Source: Nautilus pompilius (taxonomy: Eukaryota > Mollusca > Cephalopoda > Nautilida > Nautilidae). Taken from it: a stretch of 64,000 nt of DNA. The stretch's first letter is position 1. Each line of letters opens with the position of its first letter. The notes beneath the pieces were generated by a model. The model did not search any database and was not told the DNA's origin. It worked only from the letters and a program-made list of their open reading frames with translations. Where the stretch lies: positions 620,001-684,000 of the forward strand of contig JACATO010001120.1 of assembly GCA_018389105.1 (NCBI GenBank), given 5' to 3'. This document shows positions 11,690 through 24,200 of this stretch, piece by piece. The translations under genes were made by a program, and so were the position numbers.

Positions 11690-11836
11690 CTGCCCGTGGG
11701 TTCTCTTCTTCCTCGCCGAGGAACTTCCCCACCTGTGTCGTCTCCCTACTCTTTATCTCGTTGCTACACCTTAATCTTTTTCTCTAGTGTCGCTAAACGC
11801 CGACCAGTTTACTTCTCTACTCAGCATCAGCAGCAG
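11690..11836 (+). ncRNA. Candidate 5' exon of an unassigned + strand transcript
   Basis: A strong donor (CAGCAGCAG followed by GTAAGTAT) sits after 11836 downstream of the CpG-rich promoter. The sequence before it is open but has no recognisable protein, and no conserved + strand coding exon follows before the mariner copy at 13 kb. It may be a divergent non-coding RNA. The 5' end is a guess. Confidence 0.25.
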
Positions 11837-11899
11837 GTAAGTATTCAGTTGCCCCAAATTTTAGTAATAAAAAATCTATTTGCTGAAGAAAATTAGAAT

Positions 11900-13016
11900 G
11901 AAAAACAACTTGAATAATTGCTCAGTTCATGTAAACCTTGAGAACTGGTGATATATGGCAACATCCTGTTTTTAGATGACAGTAGACAGCAACACCCATA
12001 AACTATGAAAAATATTTAAGGGTTGAAATCATTATTGGAGTATTCTCTTGCAGTATGTGAAGTTATATATATATATATACATTGGTAAATATTTTTTTTA
12101 AAAAAACTTGTTTTGATTATGGAATATGTGTACGTTTTGCATATTCCAAGATAAACAGTCAGTCAGTCAGTATAACATTAAAGTCTGCTTTTCATTAGGT
12201 AGAGAGCCTTTCCTCTGTTTGGCCTAATTATTTCATTCTTGGTAATGTTACCCACGTTGACTGATTAGGAATTGCTAAATTGAGAAATTGTCCTATAAAA
12301 TATTAGCAAGCTACCAGTTCTACAGGAAAACAAACTGCAGATCCTCAAGAATTCAGAAAAATGTACAACTGTTATAGAGGACTACCTTGTCTCTACTACC
12401 CAGGAATGAAGATTTTTTTGACAGAAAGGAATTACTCTCTACTTCAGTACAGGTAGAGGTGTATAATATAATAATAATAATAATATGACACACTACATGT
12501 GCACCTCCACCTTCCATAGACATTGAACAGCTTTTTAGCAGAAGTGGACTTATTTGAATGTAGGGGGAAAATATTAAAGGCAAAAAAGTCAAGTAATGAG
12601 CAGGAATTATTACTACTATTACTATATATTAACAAATTTAAACACAAAAAATCCCCTAAATAAACTTACAAGAGAATTATCAGATAATTAAATCTATTCT
12701 ATAATTGAGACATAGTATAATTTTGTTTTTATTTTTCTCTTTGGAGCTCTTGTATTCCATTCATAATCAAAACTTTGACTAAGGCATTTAATGTTTTAAA
12801 ATCATTGATTTATTTTTTACGGTTTCAATAATCTCACACCAGATGTTCGAATCTCACACTCACTCACCCCAAATGTTGATTTTTCTTTAAATATGACCTC
12901 TTTATACGCATCTTTCATTTATTACAATAAACAAAATATGCACAATGCCGGTGTATTTACAATTTGATTTTATTTCCTTTAATGTTTTTTCTGGACACCA
13001 ACTTATATAGGAACCA
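11900..13016 (+). other. Intergenic AT-rich sequence
   Basis: AT-rich, with an (AT)n run near 12065-12080 and an (ATA)n run near 12466-12486. No gene recognised. Confidence 0.5.
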
Positions 13017-13017
13017 A

Positions 13018-14243
13018 CAGGAAACAGCCTCAGAGCAGTGAAAAAGTTGATTTGTCTGCATCTTATGTTAAGAGCTTTCTACTTATGACAGACTTTCGTG
13101 ACGATCTTGCATCAAGTTTTGCCAAAAGCTTGGAGATACCCAAGCGGAAACAATTTGCAAAATTCAACAGGCTTTTGGTGACAATGCCATGGATGTTACC
13201 CAAATTAAAGAATGGTACAACAGGTTCAAAGATGGCCGCACATCGGTGGAAAGTGACCAGCTTTCTGGGAGGCTGTCAACAAGCCGCAATGCAGTTATCG
13301 AGAAAGTGCAAACCTTGCTAATGGAGGATTGTCATTTGATGGTGCGGGAAATTGGTGATGAGGTTGGGATCAGTAAAGATTCTGCACATGCAATTTTAAA
13401 GGATTTGGGTTTGCGCTGAGTGGCAGCAAAATTTGTGCCCAAGCTGCTTTCTCAGGAACAACAACTTCATCTTGAGGTTGCGCAGGACCTGCTGGATAGT
13501 GCCAACATGGATCCTGAGTTCCAGAATACCATGATAACTGGAGATGAGATATGGGTGTACGGGTATGACCTAGAAACCAAAGCTCAGTCGTCACAGTGGA
13601 AGCTCCCAATGTCAGCAAGGTCCGGAGAAAAATCAAAGTGATGCTGACTGTTTTCTTTGACTACTGAGGCGTTGTGCACCATGAATACGCACCAGAAGGA
13701 CAAACAGTTACAAAGGAGTACTATCAGGAAGTCCTCTGATGTCTTTGTGATGCAATTCAGCGCAAGAGACCAGATCTGTGGGCCTCCCAAAACTGGCAGC
13801 TGCATCATGACAACACCCCGGCTCATTTGTCGCAGCTGATCCAAGGTTTCTTGGCCGCATTTGCCAGGCTCCCTACTCTCCACACATTGCTCCTTCTGAC
13901 TTCTGGTTGTTCCCAAAATTGAAGATGCCACTGAAAGGCTCACACTTTGAGCTGAGAGGACATCATGCGGAATGCGACAGCAAAGCTGAGAGCCATTCCG
14001 GAAGAAGCATTCCAGACATGCTTCGAACAGTGGAAGGGTCGCTGGGCTGTTTCTTCCACGCACCAGCCGTGGGTTTTCTCAAATTTTTTGGTCCCTGTAA
14101 AAAGAGAGAGAGAGAGAAAAGAGAAGAAAGTGTGTGGAGGCACAAGGGGGCTACTTTGAAGGGGATTAGCAATTGAACCCCACCAAGTGTGTAATTATTT
14201 TTCTCCCAGCCTAAGGTTGGATACTTTTTCGACAGACCTCGTA
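13018..14243 (+). mobile_element. Mariner transposon, inactivated, 5' end missing
   Basis: Tc1/mariner superfamily DNA transposon. Frame fragments give the mariner order: helix-turn-helix CIKFCQKLGDTQAETI, then IKEWYNRFKDGRTSVESD and SGRLSTSRNAV (13108-13420), first catalytic Asp in TGDEIWVYGY (near 13540), second in WQLHHDNTPAH (near 13795-13830), third in PYSPHIAPSDFWLFPKLK (near 13870-13923). An in-frame TGA at 13417, where mariners have Trp, and further stops and shifts make it non-functional. A right terminal repeat ending GACAGACCTCGTA lies at about 14213-14243. I find no matching left repeat before 13018, so the copy is 5'-incomplete. Confidence 0.85.
14213..14243 (+). repeat. Right terminal inverted repeat of the mariner copy
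   Basis: GGATACTTTTTCGACAGACC is a typical mariner terminus, next to a TA that would be the target-site dinucleotide. Confidence 0.6.
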
Positions 14244-14249
14244 TATTGA

Positions 14250-17200
14250 TTACTTAATGTAAAACTTTTGAAGATTTTTTCTACTGCAAAAGTGTGCTTT
14301 TTAAAATAAACTTAAATCTCATAAATTTGTTGAATTTTGAACAGAATTTTTAGACCAGTTCTACTTTTTTTTTTTGTTTTGGTTGCCACCTGGTCATGCC
14401 AGAGCAAAGATCTCAGATTGGGGAGACTGCGGGCTATACGCAGGGATGATTAAATGCCTGACATTTTAAATCTTAACCGTCTACCTCCAAACCATCAATT
14501 TTAACCAATTTACTAACTCCATTTAGATAATATATAGTCACAAACTTGTTCTTCAGCATCCTATTTAAATATTGGTTTATGTACCTTTGCTACTTGTCTT
14601 CAATGTTGCAGTTCTTATTTCTCGCCACTGTCCATCTGTCTACTTTCCCCAGTATTGCCCTCCCTTCCATTAAGATATCCTTTTCTAAATTTCCTATTCA
14701 TTCACTTATGATTTTTCAAGATTTTGACTTCATTCTTTAGTCTCCAAGACATCCTACTTTTAGCCTTTCTCTGGATTAATCACACCTTCTTCCCAAAATT
14801 TTCAGCTTCGAATCCATACACTAGGGCATTTGGCATCTCTGTAACACAATACTTAAAGCCTTCATTTACTAACCACTCTTACTTTCCTGTTGGATAATCG
14901 TGTGGCACCACAGCAGCACAGAATTTGATTTAGTGTTCAGAAAAATAACGTAACAAACAAAAGCATAATACCTTTGACACAGTCTAAACATCAAAAGTAT
15001 AATACATTAAACATTCGCTTTCATAATTCATGTGCTACAGAGATCTCTGCATAACAAAAAATTTGAACACTCAATTTCTTTCTTTTGATTCTACTAGTGT
15101 TTACCGTTTTGGCATTTAATGTATCAGATCTTCTATAATTATCATAAATCATTTTTAATGCAAATATTGAGAACATAAATAAAATAGAGAAACTTTAAAA
15201 AATTCCCAATAAGATAGAAAGGAATCAGTGATATGCTATTTGCATAAATTAGAGGGTTAATTCAGGCATCCACCCCTCAAATTAGTAGTACCTTTTGGGA
15301 TACTTAAAATATCACAAAAGTTAAAACTAGAAGAGAGTTAAGCAACCGACACACTACACGAGGTAGCAATGTCTGGGCATCTGTTAACTGACAAAGTTAT
15401 AACATTTATTGGGTGTTGTGTTAAAAAAGTGAGCAATCTTCAAGATACGTGTTCTTCATTCACTACTTAAAAAAGATAAACTTTGTGTGACAAAGCTGCA
15501 AAAGTTCAGGATCTGAAGAACATCAATTCTACAAATCTTAGTGGACTTTACTGATGCCAGATTATCCAGGCTATCATTTTTGTAGTATGGTGAAATGTCC
15601 ACTATGCTTTCTTCTTTTACAATAAGTCACATTTGTTCCCTGAAGTGTCACATTTATTCTAATTAAAGTCTAAGATTTAGTTTTTACCATGTGCATTTTC
15701 ATGTTAAAACCTGAATTTTTACAGAAATTTGATAGAATTTCTGTAAAGTATTTTAATAGTTTTCAGGTCTATGGTGGACTGACTAATTAAGCAGCCCATT
15801 TACTACAGCCAATGGTTAATCTTTTTTGTTACTGTTGCCAGCTGAGGGATTTTGCACTTAGAAACTATGGCACAGAAATATTCACTCAACCCCTTAACAA
15901 AACTTTTATAATTGATGTTTGAAACATTTTTTTCTGGTGTTCTCAGAACTAGACAAAAATCATGGATTTCAAAACAGAAACTAAGCTGATGCAACTATGA
16001 AATAGTATTAACCAGACTGTACAAATTACTGGAAAAAAGAGTCATCTGATGTATTTGTTTTACAAATGATAACACCACCCATGAACGAACACTGCTACTT
16101 GAATTTTTCATTTGCCGAGTATTTCACAACAGAATGCAACACGTATAAATTAGGACGTCTATGAGCAAATACAATCTCAAGACTGACGGTCATAGGTCTG
16201 TTTTCTTTCTTTGTGATATAGATTCCACTTTATGGCATTATTACTGTGGTTCTGGCACCCCCCCAAAATGATTCATACCTTCTGTTGTTAGGCATACAGG
16301 TCCCCAGTGCAGTTATTTTCTAGTGAATCTCAGAAATGCTTTATTAAAATTTATATCCACAAGAGAACCAGTTTTGAGTCTGCATACTGGCAGAGCAAAA
16401 ACGTTTTACTTCACTTTGGCAAATTAAAACAAAACTCAAAAACTCAGATCCTCTCTGATGTTAGAAATATTTTTTTTTTTCTCTTTGTCCATAAAATTGG
16501 GGGTTTTGTTAGTTAATATGTATTAGTGACAGGACTATTTAACAATAACAAAAAAACTAATTTTTTTGTCTGACAGAAAAAAACAAAAAAAAAACACCTA
16601 AAATCAGGTAAATTTCAAAATATTTTATACAGACAACATTACTATTTACAATGTCTCCAGTATGGAGAACGCATGGATGACATGAGGAAGAGTAGCAGCA
16701 TCCTGTTTTTCACAAGAATAACAGCAATTAGTTACTATTCTATTGGAGGAAAGAATTCAGGCAGGATTTATATTGGAAACCACGAAGTTGACATTTATCA
16801 TTTGTGATATAGTAATACTAGAAACCTTGCATATGGTGCCATCTAGAATCAAAAGAAATCAATACATCAGACAAATATGAATAGCATTTTTGAGGTCACA
16901 TTACAAAAACATACTGAGACTTCAAAAGCCCTAAGTTATAAAGATTAACTTTTACAAAGTTGTCTGCACATCATCAATGTATTTCATTTTCCAACCTGCA
17001 CACGTTTCAAATGGGAGGTAATCACAGTACCAGTATATAACTGATTACAAAACCTAATGCAAGAGAAAAAAACTTAACCAACCAGGCAAGTAATTAGGTA
17101 AAAATAGAATATGTTGTTGTTTTTTTTAACTCAATAGTTAGTTGTAGCCACCTAGATGTCCACATCTAAAGAATTGGTCTTTTCAGTCTGATGAGAGAAA

Positions 17201-17980
17201 CAGCATTAAAAACAATGGGTAATGTAATGTCCAGTTCTTATTTAAGAGTTTCATCCTATTCTGAGTGTCAGGGAAAAAGATGCAGTTAGGTATCAGTCTT
17301 GGAAGATTGGGGGGGGGGGATTCAGAACTAATACTAAAGGAGAGATAAAAATCAAGGCACTTAATTAAAATATTAAAAAAAAAAAAAAAAGCTAGATTTC
17401 AATGAAAATTTTCTGCACAAATAATATATAGTCAGTCTGAGAAATCAAGAATGTTTTTACCACTCTGGCACTTATTTAAAACTAAGGGACAAAGTTGGAA
17501 AGATTACTGTGAATTGGAACAAGTAGAAAACAAGTTATTTGAACAAAAAAAAAATTCAAGCAGCAGTTATTTACTTGTTCTTAAGTTTACAAATTTAAGA
17601 AATTGGCATCTGCTTTCAAATTAGAGTATAAAAGTGAACTTTTTCAGAACCTTTATAAACCTGAACAAAAAATGTTCACTCAGTAACTGTCAACCCAACA
17701 GACACAAAAACCATTCTCCACTACCCTTCATTTAGCCACTCAGCCAATTCATGGGGGTGATTAACAACAATAGAGCAATAAATAACAACATTTGGCAAAG
17801 TATGAGATCTGACAACCACAAATTAAACTACTCTCCCCACATTTTAAATTACAGATTACTATTGGGAACACTGCATTATTGCCCAATATTATGGATTACA
17901 AATGCATAGAATTTTACAATACTGTACAAATCTTCCTCGGCACTAAAAGAAATTTTGTATAAAAGATGAACCAATTTATC
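14250..17980. other. Intergenic / RSRC2 3' flank
   Basis: AT-rich sequence without a recognisable gene. The part next to 17980 must hold the RSRC2 3' UTR (- strand). An AATAAA on that strand at 16340-16345 is one possible end, but no signal is convincing. Confidence 0.45.
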
Positions 17981-18235
17981 TCAATGTTGATATGACGACT
18001 GTGATTGAAAGCCAAGTCCAACACCTCTGTGGGTATGGGTTGCCATTCTGGCAAATTCGTATTCTTTGTCCAATCTGCTAAAAAGTTCTTCCTGTTTTCT
18101 TTTCTGTTCATCTATATTTATAGATTGGGACTCTTCATCTTCAGGTTTAATGCCCATCAATTTTCTGAATTTAGCAGCCATTTTACCATCCTGATCTGTT
18201 GAGAATGCAGTACCTTGCCACTGACTCTCTGAACC
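17981..18235 (-). CDS. RSRC2: RSRC2 exon 9 (SMAP domain, stop)
   Basis: Acceptor TTTTTCTAG; 84 codons plus stop. Encodes GSESQWQGTAFSTDQDGK, MAAKFRKLMGIKPEDE, a Lys/Glu-rich coiled segment and THTHRGVGLGFQSQSSYQH, the SMAP signature that ends RSRC2 proteins. Confidence 0.93.
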   Translation of the reverse strand, partial: GSESQWQGTAFSTDQDGKMAAKFRKLMGIKPEDEESQSINIDEQKRKQEELFSRLDKEYEFARMATHTHRGVGLGFQSQSSYQH

Positions 18236-21200
18236 CTAGAAAAAGTAAAAGACTGCAGATTTACATAAGCTCAATAAACACCAGTTTTTAGTGTTAGATT
18301 ATTTCAAATAAAGTAAAACCGTACAAATGTGTAACACAAAATAAAGTCAGTTTTAAATTTGGGAAAAGTTAAACAAATACTTAAAAATACATGCATTCAT
18401 ATGAGAGTAATATACACTGGCTAGCAACTTTATTTGAAATTATTCCTAATGATAAGCTGGATCACCGTTTGCCCGAATAAGAGCCATGACATGACATGGC
18501 ATAAATATTCAAGGTGATGGAAGGTGTTCCGATATACATTTCCCCACTCATTTATTAATATTGAATGTAATGTATGGGGGATGAGGCAGACAGGCTCATA
18601 ATTGCAAATGTTTTTATTTTTCGACACTCAATCAAATTGAGATTCAGGGATTGTGGCAGCCATGAAAGATGTCTTAAACCTGTCAGAATCTTCAAACCAC
18701 GAATGCGCAGTGTAGACATGATGGATGAAAGCACTGGCTTCTAAGAAGTACCTTCAACAAAGTACATTGCTAGGTGTATTTGATTGGAAATGCTGCTGAG
18801 GCAAGCCTTTGGCACCCATTCTAGCTCCTAAAAAATACAAAGGGTCCAGTGTATCGTATCCCAGTATAACATGCTACAAGCCATTACTCCACCAGAAAGG
18901 TCAAATTATTTGTGGCCTTTCCTACATCTGTCCAAAAAAAGAGTAAAGCAATAGTATTCAGACCACATCATTTTTTCAATTGTTCTCAGACCCATTGTCT
19001 GAGCTCCTTACACCACACAAAGCACTCTTCATGTTAGTAATTGTACTCAATGTCCCCCTACTACTATAGTTCATTCATTTCAATTTTCCTTGAAAAGTAT
19101 GACTGGAAATGTATGTGGATATCCCTGCACTGAATGCCTGTCAATTGTTCTATTATTTAATGGTGGCTGGACTTTGCTATTTTGTCTGCATCACAGAAAA
19201 TTTCTGCCATTACATGGCTGAGGAAGATACATGCAGCAGTTAAAATGATCTATTAGTATTTATAAGCAACAACAAAAACTTTAAAATACACCCCACTCAG
19301 CCATTGCTGTTTAATACCTCATGTTTGGTCCAGAGAAGTTTTCGCTTCTGTACTTGCTCGGCATACTTAAGTGGGTTGACTGCAGCTGGGTTGTAGTATT
19401 TTGGTACTGCAATTCCAGTCATCTCTTGAGCCTTAAGAAAAAACAAAACCAGTTAAGATCATAAAAAAAAGAACACTTATTTCTTACATAAGTGTACATA
19501 TCTTACATTATCTAAAAGGAATAGCTAGTAACCAATTCTTGAAATATTTGAGTCAAAGAATGACTACACCTCCTTTGAACTGTAACAAGTCATTTGACAA
19601 TCACTTCTCCCTTATACTTTCGTTGGCACATGCGGAAGAATGCTGTTCCACATTCTTACTTCCTCCATTTATTTTGCCACAAAAGTGTTCTGTGCATGAT
19701 CTTTGTAGCGATCATATTTCATCTATAATATGCAGCCTGATGGGGGTTTTGAACATGCATATTTTGGACCTCATCATTCAGAGAAGTTGTGAAATGTTCA
19801 TAATGCCTACAACAATTATGAGAGAGATGGTGAGGAGAAAGGGGTATGGGAGTCCAGGTTATGTGTCTATCATCAACATCCAGAATTTTCACAGCTTGTC
19901 AGTCTGAGGATTAATATGCCAGTCTACTTTTGTCAGCTCATCCTGGAGGTGACCAACTGGTGTACTGTACAAATACCACCAAAGGCCTTCGTTCCATTCC
20001 ATCCATCAACAAGAGTACGAACAGCCAGAATGTGGGAGGGATGTCAAAAGTCATGACACTGAATAAGTTCAGCAAACTGATTGGCATTTCTTCAACAACA
20101 ATCTGACACATACTTCTGATTATCCTGACAAGCAGTTTAAAAATAAATCTGTGGGGGGCTACACCTACAAACCTCCAACCTGGATGTTGAAGAGGGTCAG
20201 AGGGGAGGCTTCTGCTCCAGGAAACACATTTACCAAGAGAAAGTGACAAACAGGTGCACACCAATAGCCAAGGCAACCACGTCCTGATAAGGATAAAAAG
20301 GAAAATGCGTGTGCTGTGATCCAAGACTGGCCACAGAGTGGAGACCCACTTCTACCCAGTTTTGTACCATTCTTCAAAGCAGGGGTGAAATGCTTCACTG
20401 ACCTTGAGAACACACTGTAATAGTGACTGACCACTTCCTAGGAGTGAGTGATTTCACTCCACATTTTTGACTTTCTACACTACAAATTGAATTTTTCCTT
20501 GTTTTCTGGATATATTTCCTTTTTATTTAGATTACTGAACTGTGTTAAGCCATTTATGCCATTCCAAGACTTCTTAGTAAGAAATTACAAACAATCAGGT
20601 GAATGCATTTTGTGCAGCCACCTTGTAAATCGTCTGCCATTTTAAGCAGGTATGATCCAGACTTGTCTGTTCCAGAAGAGAGTAAAGAAGTGACTAGTTA
20701 ATAAATCATGACAATCTTTCCTCCCACTTTGCTGGGCTTGTTAACTGTCAGTAATAACCTGTTTTTTCTAATATCTTTCCTGATCCTATGGAGCAGAAGT
20801 ACTGGCCCAAAATCTGTAAACACTTTAAAAGTAAAATGCTGCCACTAATAGTAGTATCTTCTTGTGTAAACAAGACTGTTACAACTTCAACTCTTTGTAT
20901 ATATATAAATTACTATTGACTATCATAACAGCCACATATACACAGAAAATGGTTCAGTTACATAACCACAAAATTGAATTAGGGCAGTGGAAATAGTGCC
21001 ACACTTGGCAGTTCTATGTTGTGGAAAGGTTAGCATGAATGCATCTCAGGCTAAGGATTTCACATGCTACATTATCCAAGCTCTCATGTCAATAATGGCT
21101 TATTTGCAAGTTTCTGCAAGAAACCAAATAAACAGCAAGTATAATATTTTAATGACCACCTATGATTTCATTAATAATAATAATAAACTAAAAAGTTAGG

Positions 21201-24200
21201 TGTAATACGCACAACTACCTTTTGGTGCATTGCTGCCATTGTATGCAGAAGTGCCACTTGTGGCGTCACAGTGGCAGCACATGTCTGTGACACTAAACTG
21301 GAGAAGATGGTGGATTCATTCAATGGCAAGTTACTGGGTCTTTCCTTTGGAGATTCTGAAAGTACAGACAGATTTTAAGAAGAATTAAAATCTATGGATT
21401 TTAAAGCAAAGATGTGAACCACTCAAAAGCAGGTTGAGAAAATGTCAGAAAAGAAATAGATAATTTATTTTTGCAAGTAAAAAGTAGAACTGCATAAATC
21501 CTTTAAAATGTTGTCAAACTAATACTTCTGTCAGGATATTTGTGAATAACCAATAAATTCTTTAAAAGGCTAAAGAAAATGAGGTCTGGAAAAAAATTTA
21601 ATGCATTCTGTTGATGAAACATTATCTTGAGCTTCTTAATTTTTTTTTTGACAAATATAGAATAGTTCTTTCTGTAAAATGTATGAAAGGTACAGATCTA
21701 GAAATTACATAACAATAGCAACAATTTGATAATTAATAAAACCATAGTGTGAATACACTATAGTATTCACAAACAGCTGAGTCTCTGGAAGCATAAATGT
21801 ACCAATTATACTCACCCAATTCTTTCTGGTCTCCTAGGTCAGACAGTGTCCCTGCCTGTGCCTGTTCACTTAACAGTTTGCTGGCTTTAATAAGCTGCTG
21901 ACGCATCTGTTCTTTGAAATTCAGTGGCTTTCCCTTTGACCGACCAGAACTTCTTCGAGAATCCCGCCTAGGCCGGTCTCTTCCCCTGCTATGACTCCTG
22001 CTATGTCTGCTGTGGACAGGGCTCTTGCTCAGACTTCTACTTCGTCTACTATGCAAGCTCCTGCTTCTGCTGCGCCGACTGTGTTCAACTGACCTGCTTC
22101 TACTGTGCCTAACTGACCTGCTTCTACTGCGCCTGCTACGAGTTGGAGTCCTGCTTCTGCTTTTACTTCTCTTGCCTCGTGAAGAACTGCGCTTACTCTT
22201 GTGGTTTTTGTCACGAATAGTGCGCCCAAACCTGTCTTTGGATCTTCGTCTTTCTCTTGATCTACTCTTGTGTTTGCTTTGATACTTTTTTCGTGAATAA
22301 GGCAACCTATCTCTGTGTCTGCGCTGTAAATATAAAAATAAGGTCTTAAATTGGAAATGTTTAATATTAAACTAAAAAATACTAACAGGAAATGCATGAA
22401 ATTAACATTTAGTCTAAAAACAAACAATATCAGTATCAATAAAGACAAAAAAAAGTAGAAACACGAGTACATTCGCTAATAAACATTACTGTAAAATATT
22501 TGGATTTTCTATTCCTTGATCAATAAATTCATTAATTAATAAGATATATAGAAAAACTGCATTACATGAAATGCAAAAAGTATGCGCTACAAAACTAATT
22601 AATTTTTCATGCTTCTAGAATCATATTTTCACACAAATAACCCACCAACCCCCCTGAGAACATCTAGGCACGTATTACCCTCACAAGCCAACTTTCCTTT
22701 CACTGGGAAACACGTGATTTTCGAATATATTTTTAAAATCTAAAATAAACCTCAGTGTTTGTCATTAAAACAAAAACAAGATTTAAGCTTACACATACAA
22801 TAGCTGGTGGTTCTGTATATAATCAAGCCCCACATCACTGATAAGACAGCAAAAGCCTGTAACCATTTGCTTTGCTTACAGACTAATGCAAAGATTATAG
22901 AGCCTCCTTTGTTTGGACCCTTACCAGTAAATCCACTTGAATACTTGAAATATTTTTCTATATCTATGACATTGCTTTGTTTAGAATTCTTGTTTTTAAT
23001 TTTTGAACTGTGGCTTCTATTGAAAAACTATGAGAGATAAACAAAAATAAAAACCAAACAACCTGAGGTATTTTTTTTATTCAAAATTTTTAGGAGTGTA
23101 TAATATAAATGCCTCATTTTCTGTTGAATTTTATATCATTTTAAGAATTCATGCAGATTGTATTTCTGTAAAAAAATGTTCTGCCCTATGATGTCTGCTA
23201 TCAGTACAAGGGAGGGAAAATGAAAAAGTTAGTCAAATTCATATAAAGTGTCTTGGTATGTGAATGAGAATGGTAACAGAGAAGCTGGTAGTTTTTTTTT
23301 AAAATTGACCAAAAAAGGGGGTGGGTCGATGTGAGAGAGAGAGAGAGAGAAAAAAAATAAAACAGCCAAAATGAAATGAAATGCCAAAAACTAAATGAGC
23401 CAGGAGGGTGGACATAAAAACTGGCATTTACTGGAACATCTGAAGGTTTGAGTTCTATCACAGAGATGTGGGCCACTCAGTACCCATGATTCTGATGTGC
23501 CTTTGGGCGCAGCAAATGACCAAGCAGATTGGTATTGCCGATTTTTACAGAAGGGCCTACATGGTGTTTCAAGCTCATGAAATGAAACAGACTATCTGTT
23601 AGAACCAGGACTACTTTTGGCCAAAAACTGCCCGATGGACTGGGAAGTTAAAGTGGAATGCTTCATGAAGTTTGTTGAAAAGTGTAAGGTAGATTTGGAC
23701 ATCCATACACCATTGAAGCAAAGAATTCATTGACCGTCAGCATCACAAATATGGGACATAAAAATTCTGCTATTAAGATATTATGATAAATTTACAACAA
23801 AAAGAGTGCATCTCATTGAAAATCTAATTCAATCCCCTGTGGTTATGTCACGTGTGATGTCAATCACAGGTTAAAGGTTATGGAGATCATTGCGGGAATT
23901 ACTGTGATTGTAGACATACTTATCGGCCAACTGATGAATCTTTCCACATGTTGAGCAGCAGCACAAACATTTAGAATAAAAAAATTGCTGATTTAAGTCT
24001 TAAAATAAAACAAACAAAACAACACAATTACACGAGTATACCTGTAGCTTGTGTGTGTGAAAATATGTAGCTAATATGATTTCAGTTTCTGCACTCAGTA
24101 AGGACAAGATCCAAGATGCAGTCCACTTACTATACAGGCAAGTAAAAAAATTGAAATGAAAGCAGTAAGATACCCTTGTTATATTTATCCTTTATAAATG

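Noticed and set aside
13052..13419. Intact mariner transposase gene
   Set aside because: The frame ends at an in-frame TGA, later catalytic blocks are in shifted frames, and the left terminal repeat is missing.
22025..22282. Leucine-rich frame on the + strand
   Set aside because: Antisense of RS dipeptide codons in RSRC2 exon 6.
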